Both the position numbers and the translations under genes were made by a program. From NCBI GenBank assembly GCA_027487195.1, contig JAIYEB010000232.1, positions 1 through 8,246 on the forward strand: a stretch of 8,246 nucleotides of DNA, written 5' to 3'. This DNA is from Hyphomicrobiales bacterium (lineage in GTDB: Bacteria; Pseudomonadota; Alphaproteobacteria; Rhizobiales; UBA4765). The notes beneath the pieces are model-generated. The model was not told the origin of the DNA. It did not search any database and saw nothing but the letters and a program-made list of their open reading frames with translations. Shown here in pieces: positions 1-6,442 of the stretch (the stretch's first letter is position 1; every line of letters begins with the position of its first letter).

Positions 1-1557
1 ACAACGGCCCATCCCAAGGCGCGTCTCGCGCTTCAGCGCGCCAAGCGCCGTGATGCCACTATCAAGAGCCTTGTCGATATCGCTAAGCGCCACCTCTTCA
101 CATCGACAGATGATGGTCTCAGGCGTCGCCAGCTGATCGAACAAAACCGGTGCGCGATAGAGCGACCACAGCGCTGCCTGAAACGCTTCATGATCAGCGC
201 GCTGCGCCTGCCAATGCGCCTCTGCGGACAGGTCTTCCGCAGATAGTCGTGCGCCAAGGTCTGCTGCAATTTGCGCGGCTGCAATCCGCCCGGAGACCTC
301 GGCAATACGCGCACCGCCAAAACCTGCGCCATCGCCGGCCACGAAGACATCGTGCCGGCTGCTGCGCCCCATCTCATCGCGAACCGGCTTCATGAAGCGC
401 CAGCGCTCATCATGAATGTGCTGGCACAACAGCGCACGCGCCAATTCGCTCGATGGCACAAAGCCCATCCCAACACAGAGCGTATCGGCTTCAAATGCCC
501 GCACTTTCAGTCGATCCGGCGTGCCATCTGCGCCAATCGGCGCAATGACAATGCGTGCCACACGCTCAACGCCCTCTGCCCTGATCACGGCATGGCCGTG
601 AATGACGGGAACGCGCGAAAGCGCGACACGGGCGCGATAGGCGATGCCATCGCGTACGAGATCAGGGCTTCGCGCGGCCATGCTCATCAGCTTGCCAAAA
701 TCAGTGGCGCGAGGCTGAGGCGCAGCCTCCACAAGGGCAACCACTTCGACACCCGCACGCAGAAGCTCGGCAGCGAGCTGAAGATTGAGCGGTCCATTGC
801 CTGCAATCAAAACACGCCGGCCCGGCACAATCTGGTCTGAGCGCAGAAACGTCTGTGCAGCCCCCGTCGTCATCACGCCAGGCAGCGTCCAGCCTGGAAA
901 TGGCACCGCGCGCTCACTTGCGCCAGTTGCAAGCAGGGTCCGGCGCGGCTTGACCAGGGTCAGCCCGTTTTGATCAGACAGCATCAGCCCGTCTTCAAAC
1001 GGGGCCGCAGCGGTCGTGCTCGACCTGATCTCTGCCCCCGCGCGCCTTGCCTCATCAATCAGCCTGCGGCCCTTGCGATACTGAACATCAAGCTTCGCAT
1101 CATTGATTGCGAATGGCCCGGAGGGCTGCTTGAAATACTGCCCGCCCGGCATTTTCCGCTCGTCAACGAGGAGAACGCGCAGGCCGGCACGCGCGGCGAC
1201 CGCAGCACCCGCAAGCCCTGCAGGCCCTGCGCCAACAATCAGCACGTCGGGGCTCAGAGGTGCCTTCGCGACATGCGCCGGCATTGGGGCGGGCATGCTG
1301 GCTCTCGGCTTGTGACGGGTGACAGAAAGCCCGTCCTTAACCGGTTCGAGACAGGCCCGGCGCGTTGCGCCACCAACCATGACAAGACATTCATGGCAGG
1401 CCCCCATGCCGCAGAACGGGCCACGGTCTTTGCCGGAGCGGGTCTGGCGCATGGCCAGTTTTCCTGCCGCAACCAGCGCAGCGCCAACGCTTTCGCCCGC
1501 CCGCGCTGGCACCGCTTCTCCTTCATATGTGAACGTCAGCGAGGCCGGCCCCGGCAT
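1..1557 (-). CDS. FAD-dependent oxidoreductase, opine oxidase/HcnB type, fused to an N-terminal [2Fe-2S] domain; 3' end cut by the window
   Basis: The frame stays open from an ATG at 1557 to the left edge, giving 519 residues without a stop. Residues about 6-85 form a ferredoxin-like [2Fe-2S] domain with Cys49, Cys54, Cys57 and Cys69 (FCGMGACHEC, then RAC). Residues about 104-440 are a pyridine nucleotide-disulphide-type core: first nucleotide fold GAGPAG at 109-114, ATGASERAVPFPGW at 210-223, second fold GNGPLN at 253-258, and the late FAD contact VAGDG at 406-410. A BFD-like [2Fe-2S] domain follows with Cys484, Cys486 and Cys519; the fourth Cys would lie just outside the window. Known relatives (octopine/nopaline oxidase, HcnB, sarcosine oxidase alpha) pass electrons from an amine-oxidising partner subunit, which may be encoded beyond the left edge. 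It follows the dehydrogenase gene on the same strand. GTG starts at 1590 and 1596 are alternatives, and no start has a clear ribosome site. Family assignment is firm; the substrate is unknown. Confidence 0.9.
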   Translation of the reverse strand, partial: MPGPASLTFTYEGEAVPARAGESVGAALVAAGKLAMRQTRSGKDRGPFCGMGACHECLVMVGGATRRACLEPVKDGLSVTRHKPRASMPAPMPAHVAKAPLSPDVLIVGAGPAGLAGAAVAARAGLRVLLVDERKMPGGQYFKQPSGPFAINDAKLDVQYRKGRRLIDEARRAGAEIRSSTTAAAPFEDGLMLSDQNGLTLVKPRRTLLATGASERAVPFPGWTLPGVMTTGAAQTFLRSDQIVPGRRVLIAGNGPLNLQLAAELLRAGVEVVALVEAAPQPRATDFGKLMSMAARSPDLVRDGIAYRARVALSRVPVIHGHAVIRAEGVERVARIVIAPIGADGTPDRLKVRAFEADTLCVGMGFVPSSELARALLCQHIHDERWRFMKPVRDEMGRSSRHDVFVAGDGAGFGGARIAEVSGRIAAAQIAADLGARLSAEDLSAEAHWQAQRADHEAFQAALWSLYRAPVLFDQLATPETIICRCEEVALSDIDKALDSGITALGALKRETRLGMGRC

Positions 1558-1618
1558 GATGCCGGCGCTTGAAACCCGCCGCCCGGTCACAGGCACAATC
1601 CGTTCGCAGCGCGAACAA

Positions 1619-2386
1619 TCATCTCACATAGCTCGCGCCATTGACGTCCACCGTCGCCCCGCTCAGATGTTTGGCGCGACCACTCGCAAGAAATGCAACC
1701 ACGTGGCCGATGTCTGTTGGCGGAACCCACTCACCCATGGCGAGCCCTGCAGTCACATTCGCCTCGCCGCCCTGGAGCGCTGCAAAATCCTCGGACATGC
1801 GGGTTCGCACGACACCTGGCGCAACGATGTAGGATTGGATGTTGTCGCGCGCATAGCCGCGCGCAATCGTCTGGGCCGCAGCTTTCACGCTCGCCTTGGT
1901 CGCAGCATAGGAAATCATCGCCGGGTTTGTGACGCCGCGCTGCGCAGCCCAGCTTGATATCGTCACCAGCGCACCGCCGCCCTGCGCCTTGAAGTGCCGG
2001 ACCGCATGACGCATCAAACGCGTGGGCGACAGGACATTGACACGGAACTGCTGGTCCCAGGCCTGATCCCAGGCGGCAATGTCATCTTCAATGCCACCGG
2101 TCCAGAGCATGATCGCCGCGTTGAGGACAACGACGTCAACCCGCCCTTTCCACGACACTGCATCCGCAAACAGGCGATCGATCTGCGCCATATCGCCGGC
2201 ATCTGCACCAAGGAAAGTCTTTTGCCCGGCCGGCACGTCAGCCAGAGCGGCTTCAGCGCCTGAACGATCGCTGTTGTAGTGCGCAATCACGCTTGCGCCC
2301 TCCGCGCCAAGAATGCCTGCGGTTGCAGCACCAATTCCCTTCGAAGCGCCGGTCAGCAGAATGATCTTGTTGTCGAGCATGCCCAT
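1619..2386 (-). CDS. short-chain dehydrogenase/reductase (classical SDR)
   Basis: This encodes a 255-residue cytoplasmic NAD(P)-dependent oxidoreductase of the classical SDR family, at the usual family length. The Rossmann nucleotide-binding motif TGASKGIG is at residues 12-19. The LNAAI segment at 88-92 stands in for the usual NNAG. The catalytic tetrad is visible as Asn117, Ser144/Ser145 (TISS), Tyr160 and Lys164 (YAATK). After the second strand the sequence is AHYNSDRS with no acidic residue at the strand end, which in this family favours NADP(H); that is inference. The frame is open back to an ATG at 2584, but the 66 extra residues do not resemble an SDR N-terminus and would run into dctQ, so the ATG at 2386 was chosen; ATG 2380 is also possible. 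The gene lies just upstream of the FAD oxidoreductase and is divergent from the TRAP operon, so it probably acts on the imported compound or its oxidation product. Substrate unknown. Confidence 0.9.
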   Translation of the reverse strand: MGMLDNKIILLTGASKGIGAATAGILGAEGASVIAHYNSDRSGAEAALADVPAGQKTFLGADAGDMAQIDRLFADAVSWKGRVDVVVLNAAIMLWTGGIEDDIAAWDQAWDQQFRVNVLSPTRLMRHAVRHFKAQGGGALVTISSWAAQRGVTNPAMISYAATKASVKAAAQTIARGYARDNIQSYIVAPGVVRTRMSEDFAALQGGEANVTAGLAMGEWVPPTDIGHVVAFLASGRAKHLSGATVDVNGASYVR

Positions 2387-2450
2387 GTGGCTGGCGTTCC
2401 GGCTGAGAAAAATCTGGATGGGAGACCCTGGCAATGACGGGTAGCATTGC

Positions 2451-2463
2451 TTCGCTATGCGAA
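2451..2463. promoter_or_regulatory. candidate operator palindrome
   Basis: TTCGC-TAT-GCGAA is a perfect 5-bp-arm inverted repeat with a 3-bp centre. It sits inside a looser imperfect repeat, GCATTGC-TTC-GCTATGC (2444-2460). A 7-bp complement of its right part, GCATAGC, recurs at 2511-2517. Its position in the middle of the divergent spacer suits a regulator site acting on both operons. The symmetry is seen directly; regulator binding is inference. Confidence 0.3.
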
Positions 2464-2569
2464 CAACCGTGCGGTAGACGAACTCCTGCTTGCCCGAAGG
2501 CATGGAACCAGCATAGCTTGCCAGTGAAGCCTTCCGGCGCGCAAGCGCCCGTGTCGGCCAACGCGATGG

Positions 2570-2574
2570 GGAGG
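2570..2574 (+). promoter_or_regulatory. Shine-Dalgarno site setting the TTG start of dctQ
   Basis: GGAGG, within GGGGAGG, lies 4 bases before TTG 2579. No ATG or GTG is in frame nearby upstream, and the next in-frame TTG (2591) is too far from this site. The site therefore supports TTG 2579 despite the rather short spacing. Confidence 0.6.
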
Positions 2575-2578
2575 TCCC

Positions 2579-3109
2579 TTGCATCTGGTTTTGAAGGCGC
2601 TCGATGGCCTGAACAAGGCTGTCTACTATGCACTCGGCTTTGGGCTTCTGGCGATCACCGCAGTTGTCTTCTGGCAGGTCATGGTCCGTTTCGTCCTGAC
2701 AGCCGTCGGGATCAATATTTCCTCACCGTGGACCGAGGAAGTTGCCCGCTACATCCTCATCTGGTGCGTGCTGCTCGGTGCAGGCATCGGATGCCGCAAG
2801 GCTCAGCTCATTGCCCTTGAGTTTGTCGTCCGTGCCGTTCCTGGGGTCTTGGGACAGGCCATGCGTTACGGCTCGATGCTGCTGTGCCTCGTCTTCTTCC
2901 TCATGCTGATCAATGTTGGCTGGCAATTCGTCCAGATCATCGGGCGCACCGAACTCTCCCCGGTCATGCAGATTCCAAAGACCTGGGTCTATTGGGCGCT
3001 GCCAGCCGGCGCGTTCCTGATGGTGATCAACACCATCGGCCTCATCCTCGAAGCCATTGTCACCCGACGCGACATTCGCGACATCGGTGGCCTGGCGAGC
3101 ACGGACTAG
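2579..3109 (+). CDS. dctQ: TRAP transporter small membrane subunit (DctQ family)
   Basis: This is a 176-residue inner-membrane protein, the normal size for a DctQ-type subunit of a tripartite ATP-independent periplasmic transporter. Four hydrophobic helices are visible at about residues 17-40, 55-73, 95-117 and 137-160. The family signature WTEEVAR (51-57) precedes helix 2, and the region before helix 4 (LSPVMQIPKTWVYWALPAG) matches the typical DctQ pattern. It pairs with the large subunit encoded 7 bases downstream. The start is TTG, supported by the strong ribosome site just before it. The family is clear; the symbol is generic and does not imply a dicarboxylate substrate. Confidence 0.9.
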   Translation: MHLVLKALDGLNKAVYYALGFGLLAITAVVFWQVMVRFVLTAVGINISSPWTEEVARYILIWCVLLGAGIGCRKAQLIALEFVVRAVPGVLGQAMRYGSMLLCLVFFLMLINVGWQFVQIIGRTELSPVMQIPKTWVYWALPAGAFLMVINTIGLILEAIVTRRDIRDIGGLASTD

Positions 3110-3116
3110 TACCGCC

Positions 3117-4388
3117 ATGACAATGCTGATGGTCTACCTCCTCGGGCTGTTCGCAATCGGCGTGCCGATCGCTTTCGCCCTCGGAATTGCGGCAATCCCT
3201 TTCCTGCTCGAGCGGCGCCTGCCCTTGATCGCCATTCCGCAGGTCATCTTCGATTCAATGGACAGCTTCGTCCTGATGGCGGTCCCGATGTACGTCCTTG
3301 CCGGTCGCCTGATGATGACCGGGGGCATGGCGCGCAGGCTGGTGGACTTTGCTGTCGCCATCATTGGCTTTGTGCGTGGCGGCCTCGCGGCCTCGACCGT
3401 CCTGACCTGCATGCTGTTTGCCACGATCTCAGGCTCGTCTGCCGCGACCGCTGCAGCGGTTGGCTCGACGCTTGTGCCTGAAATGGAGAAGAAGAAATAT
3501 CCGCGTCCGTTTGCGGCGGCTGTCGTTGCCTCGTCAGGCGAGCTTGGTGTGATCATTCCGCCATCCGTGCCGATGATCATCTATGCCGTGATCGCCGAGG
3601 TTTCGATCTCGCAACTGTTCTTGGCAGGCGTGATCCCAGGCATCATGATCGGCATGTCCCTGATCCTGACATGCATCGTTGTGTGCACGATCAAGGGCTA
3701 CGGCGAGCGCACGCCGTTCGTGCTCAATGCCTACCTGTCCAACCTTTTGCGCGCGACATGGCGGGCCACGCTGGCGTTGATGCTGCCCTTCATCATTCTC
3801 GGCGGCATCTATGGCGGGTTCTTTACCCCAACTGAGGCGGCGGTTGTCGCTGTTGTGTTCGCTCTGTTCGTTGGAATGGTCATCTATCGCGAGATCAGGA
3901 TCCGCGACCTGCCGAAAATCTTTGCGGAATCGATGTTCACCGCATCGATCGTCATGATCATCGTCGGATTTGCCTTCGTGTTCGCCTATGTGCTCGCGCT
4001 GATGCAAGCGCCGCAACAGATCGCAGGCGCAATCCGCGGAATTTCGTCAGATCCCGCGGTCTTCCTGCTGCTCGTCAACCTGTTCCTGTTTGTCGTCGGC
4101 ATGTTCATGGAAACATTCGCCGCCATCATCATCCTGGCTCCCGTGTTGGCGCCGGTCGCAACTCAGCTTGGCATCGATCCGATCCATTTTGGTCTGATCA
4201 TGATCGTCAACCTTGCGATTGGCATGGTGACGCCGCCCGTCGGGGTCAACCTGTTCGTTGCATGCGGGATCGCCAGGATCACGATGGAAGAGCTGATGAG
4301 GCCTCTCGTTGTGTTCCTCTTCGTGCTCATCGCGAACATGATCGTGATCACTTACGTGCCCTGGCTGAGCCTCGCGCTCATTCGATAA
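3117..4388 (+). CDS. dctM: TRAP transporter large membrane subunit (DctM family)
   Basis: This 423-residue polytopic inner-membrane protein forms the ion-coupled transport channel of the TRAP system; family members are usually about 425-430 residues. Recognisable motifs are SGSSAATAAAVG (105-116), SGELGVIIPPSVPMIIY (140-156), GGIYGGFFTPTEAAVVAV (229-246), MFMETFAAIIILAPVLAP (329-346) and GMVTPPVGVNLFVA (369-382). The two similar PPSVP and TPPVGVN segments match the inverted-repeat hairpin regions known for the family. ATG 3117 is 7 bases after the dctQ stop and gives a normal N-terminus; an ATG at 3057 would add 20 polar residues read from within dctQ. ATG 3123 is also possible. No strong ribosome site is seen, which suggests translational coupling to dctQ. 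Confidence 0.95.
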   Translation: MTMLMVYLLGLFAIGVPIAFALGIAAIPFLLERRLPLIAIPQVIFDSMDSFVLMAVPMYVLAGRLMMTGGMARRLVDFAVAIIGFVRGGLAASTVLTCMLFATISGSSAATAAAVGSTLVPEMEKKKYPRPFAAAVVASSGELGVIIPPSVPMIIYAVIAEVSISQLFLAGVIPGIMIGMSLILTCIVVCTIKGYGERTPFVLNAYLSNLLRATWRATLALMLPFIILGGIYGGFFTPTEAAVVAVVFALFVGMVIYREIRIRDLPKIFAESMFTASIVMIIVGFAFVFAYVLALMQAPQQIAGAIRGISSDPAVFLLLVNLFLFVVGMFMETFAAIIILAPVLAPVATQLGIDPIHFGLIMIVNLAIGMVTPPVGVNLFVACGIARITMEELMRPLVVFLFVLIANMIVITYVPWLSLALIR

Positions 4389-4398
4389 AATAACAACC

Positions 4399-4405
4399 GG
4401 AGGAG
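4399..4405 (+). promoter_or_regulatory. strong Shine-Dalgarno site for dctP
   Basis: GGAGGAG lies 6 bases before ATG 4412 in the 23-base gap after dctM. It is the best ribosome site in the TRAP operon, consistent with the binding protein being needed in excess over the membrane subunits. Confidence 0.8.
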
Positions 4406-4411
4406 ACGAAT

Positions 4412-5410
4412 ATGAAACTTCTGAAGACCCTGAGCGCGGCCCTGGCCGGGCTTACAATGATGGCAGGTGCAGCCCATGCGCAGGCCCCGATTGAAATCAA
4501 CATTGGCCATGTTCTGAGCGAGCGCAGCTTCTACCATGTCGCTGGCCTCAGGCTGAAGGAACTGGTGGAGCAGCGCAGCAACGGGCGCGTGCGCGTCAAT
4601 ATCCAGTGCTGTGGCGCGCTTGGAAACGAAGGACGCCTGATCCAGTCGGTGCGCACGGGCGTCATCGATGGCGCGTTCCACGGCCTTGGTTCGATCGAAG
4701 GCACCATTCCAGAATATCGCGTCCTGTCGCTGCCACACATCTTTGACAATCATGCGCAGGCCGAGCGCGTGTTGCGTGGCCCGCTGGGCGACAGGCTCCT
4801 GCGCCTTGTCGAGCCTCATGGCATGATCGGTCTCGCCTTTGGTGCGATTTTCGAGCGCAACCTGGCAACGCGCGACAAGCCTGTGCGCACTGTTGAAGAT
4901 CTGCGTGCCCTGAAAGTGCGCGTCCTCCAGACGCCGGCCTGGGTCCTCGCCTATCAGGCGGTCGGATCTCAGCCAACGCCGATGCCCTATGGCGAAGTGT
5001 TCATTGCGATGCAAAACGGCGTGGTTGATGGCGCAGAACTCTCTGCTGACGCCATGATCGCGGATCGCTTCATCGAAGTTTCGCGCCACTTCAGCATCAC
5101 GCGCTTCCATCAATCAACGACCATGTTCGTCATGTCGCAGGCGCGCTTTGGTGCGCTTCCGGCCGACATTCAGGCCATCGTGCGCGCCGCCGTTCCGGAT
5201 GCCGTGCGCGCGGGCCTCGAGTTCCATGCTCGCCTCAACGAAGACGGCATGACGCAGATGCGTGCCCGCGGCCTGCAGATCATTGAGCCGGATCTGGCAC
5301 CTTTCCGCGAAGTCACGCGCCGGTCATGGGATGGCATCCTGAACGATGCCGGCCCGAATGGCCGCGCGCTCGTGCAGGAAATTGAAGCCGCCAAGCGCGC
5401 CCAGAACTAA
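4412..5410 (+). CDS. dctP: TRAP transporter periplasmic solute-binding protein (DctP family)
   Basis: This is a 332-residue exported binding protein that captures the substrate and delivers it to the DctQM membrane complex. A Sec signal peptide is visible (MKLLK, hydrophobic core, AHA-QA), with likely cleavage after residue 23. Family landmarks are INIGHVLSERSFYHVAG near the mature N-terminus, LIQSVRTGVIDGA (76-88), ALKVRV (166-171) with Arg170 at the place of the conserved carboxylate-binding arginine of DctP/SiaP proteins, and the ligand-proximal MPYGEVFIAMQNGVVDGAE (191-209). The arginine predicts a carboxylate ligand by family analogy. Adjacent Cys66 and Cys67 (IQCCGAL) sit where relatives usually have a Gly-rich stretch, which is unusual for a periplasmic protein. 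It is the last gene of the operon and is followed by a hairpin terminator. The exact ligand is not readable. Confidence 0.95.
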   Translation: MKLLKTLSAALAGLTMMAGAAHAQAPIEINIGHVLSERSFYHVAGLRLKELVEQRSNGRVRVNIQCCGALGNEGRLIQSVRTGVIDGAFHGLGSIEGTIPEYRVLSLPHIFDNHAQAERVLRGPLGDRLLRLVEPHGMIGLAFGAIFERNLATRDKPVRTVEDLRALKVRVLQTPAWVLAYQAVGSQPTPMPYGEVFIAMQNGVVDGAELSADAMIADRFIEVSRHFSITRFHQSTTMFVMSQARFGALPADIQAIVRAAVPDAVRAGLEFHARLNEDGMTQMRARGLQIIEPDLAPFREVTRRSWDGILNDAGPNGRALVQEIEAAKRAQN

Positions 5411-5437
5411 GGGACTTTCAGACCAACACCCAACGTT

Positions 5438-5463
5438 CAGGGCCCGGAAACGGGCCCTGTTTC
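5438..5463 (+). terminator. intrinsic terminator after dctP
   Basis: A perfect 9-bp stem, CAGGGCCCG/CGGGCCCTG, closes a GAAA loop and is followed by TTTT. Outside it, CCAACG (5430-5435) can pair with CGTTGG (5464-5469), giving a longer interrupted hairpin. The T-run follows the stem only on the plus strand, so it best serves the TRAP operon. It lies between converging operons and could also slow readthrough from the phosphoesterase side. Confidence 0.8.
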
Positions 5464-5522
5464 GTTGGAAGTCACGCGCGCTCAGGCCAAGGCCATAAGG
5501 TTTGCGTCATCCGCGTTGGGCG

Positions 5523-6368
5523 TCAGGCGCCGCCCTGCCCCCAGCGCCGGATATCGCCGTAGGCTTCCGGCACATGCAGCAGGTCGTGATGGCTGAGACC
5601 GCGCACGGTCACGAGGCGATGGGTGTGGGTTCCATCAGCTTCAAACGCATGCTCCAGATATCCAACCGTTTTGGCACCAAAGCCTGGCTGCCAGGGATCC
5701 GAGATCATGAATGATGTGGCCGGTGCCCAGATGTGCCGGCTTCCGCCGATCACGCCATCCCGGTACTGATGAACATGTCCGCAACTGATCACTTCAGGCA
5801 GGGTGCCGGCAAAGAGCGCGAGAAGATGTGCCCGGCGCTGGGGTGTGAGAAAGCGTGAGTGGCGCACGGTTTCGTCGAGCGCCTCATCGCAAACCGGCTT
5901 GTGAAGAAACAGTGCGAGCTTTCGCCCCGCAGCGGATGTGATGGCCGTCCGGATCATCTCATCCTGCGCGTTGGCTTCGATGAGATCCGTCCCAAGGATC
6001 AGCGCGTCGATACAGATCAACCGCCAGCCCGGAATGTCGATGATGCGCCCTGTTTGCGGAACATGGCGCATCCAGCGCGCCAGTCGCTCAGTGTTTGCGG
6101 GCTGGCGTGGATTGAACGACGGGTCGTCGCCCACATCGTGGTTTCCAGCGAGAAGCACGACATCAATTCCGATCTCGCGCTGGCGGCGTATGGCATGGGA
6201 CAAGTCTTCGTCTGAATCAGCACCATCAAGCGAGATGTCGCCGGTATGGATCACGAGGTCAGGCGCCAACCTGCGCAAATCCTCGGCGATGATATCGAAA
6301 TTGCGCTCAAAAACCGGCTTTGAAGCGGACAGGTGTGTGTCGGAGATCTGGGCAATGCGCACGGTCAT
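5523..6368 (-). CDS. class III metallophosphoesterase (CpdA/GpdQ-like phosphodiesterase)
   Basis: This 281-residue calcineurin-like phosphoesterase carries the full two-metal ligand set of class III cyclic nucleotide/glycerophosphodiester phosphodiesterases: Asp10 and His12 (SDTHL), Asp44 (HTGD), Asn76 and His77 (GNHD), His156 (LFLHKP), and His198 and His200 (GHVH). The length suits CpdA and GpdQ relatives, and there is no signal peptide or membrane segment, so it should act in the cytoplasm. The start was set at ATG 6368, directly before the first strand (TVRIAQISD); an in-frame ATG at 6428 would add 20 residues of no family character, and neither start has a good ribosome site. It lies just downstream of a UgpB-like binding protein gene on the same strand, which suggests it hydrolyses an imported phosphodiester. 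A cAMP phosphodiesterase role remains possible. Confidence 0.88.
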   Translation of the reverse strand: MTVRIAQISDTHLSASKPVFERNFDIIAEDLRRLAPDLVIHTGDISLDGADSDEDLSHAIRRQREIGIDVVLLAGNHDVGDDPSFNPRQPANTERLARWMRHVPQTGRIIDIPGWRLICIDALILGTDLIEANAQDEMIRTAITSAAGRKLALFLHKPVCDEALDETVRHSRFLTPQRRAHLLALFAGTLPEVISCGHVHQYRDGVIGGSRHIWAPATSFMISDPWQPGFGAKTVGYLEHAFEADGTHTHRLVTVRGLSHHDLLHVPEAYGDIRRWGQGGA

Positions 6369-6442
6369 GTTCTGACTTTCAGACGATTGAGACAAGCAGA
6401 GGCTGGCAATCATGCCAGCCCCCGCCATGGTTTTGTATGACG

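Larger units (their letters stand above)
2387..2578. promoter_or_regulatory. divergent intergenic region between the SDR and dctQ
   Basis: About 190 bp separate the minus-strand SDR start from the plus-strand dctQ start. Both operons probably start here, because neither has another upstream spacer in the window. I could not pick a convincing sigma-70 promoter pair on either strand. The region holds a short palindrome (2451-2463) and the dctQ ribosome site at its right end. No transcription factor gene is visible beside it. Confidence 0.55.

Noticed and set aside
271..840. Plus-strand open frame of 189 codons
   Set aside because: It lies wholly antisense to the FAD oxidoreductase, has low-complexity Arg/Ala/His-rich composition and shows no domain.
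1254..1526. Minus-strand open frame of 90 codons in a different frame from the oxidoreductase
   Set aside because: A shadow frame; the overlapping frame carries the [2Fe-2S] cysteines and continues into the FAD domain.
970..1572. Plus-strand open frame of 200 codons
   Set aside because: Antisense to the ferredoxin domain and start of the oxidoreductase, whose Cys motifs are plainly real on the minus strand.
1319..1957. Plus-strand open frame of 212 codons
   Set aside because: It crosses the junction of two real minus-strand genes and has no recognisable family features.
3057..3116. Upstream ATG extending DctM by 20 residues
   Set aside because: The added residues are polar and overlap dctQ; ATG 3117 gives the usual DctM N-terminus and length.
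4352..5113. Minus-strand open frame of 253 codons opposite dctP
   Set aside because: It is antisense to a clear DctP protein and has the His/Arg/Asp-rich composition of a shadow frame.
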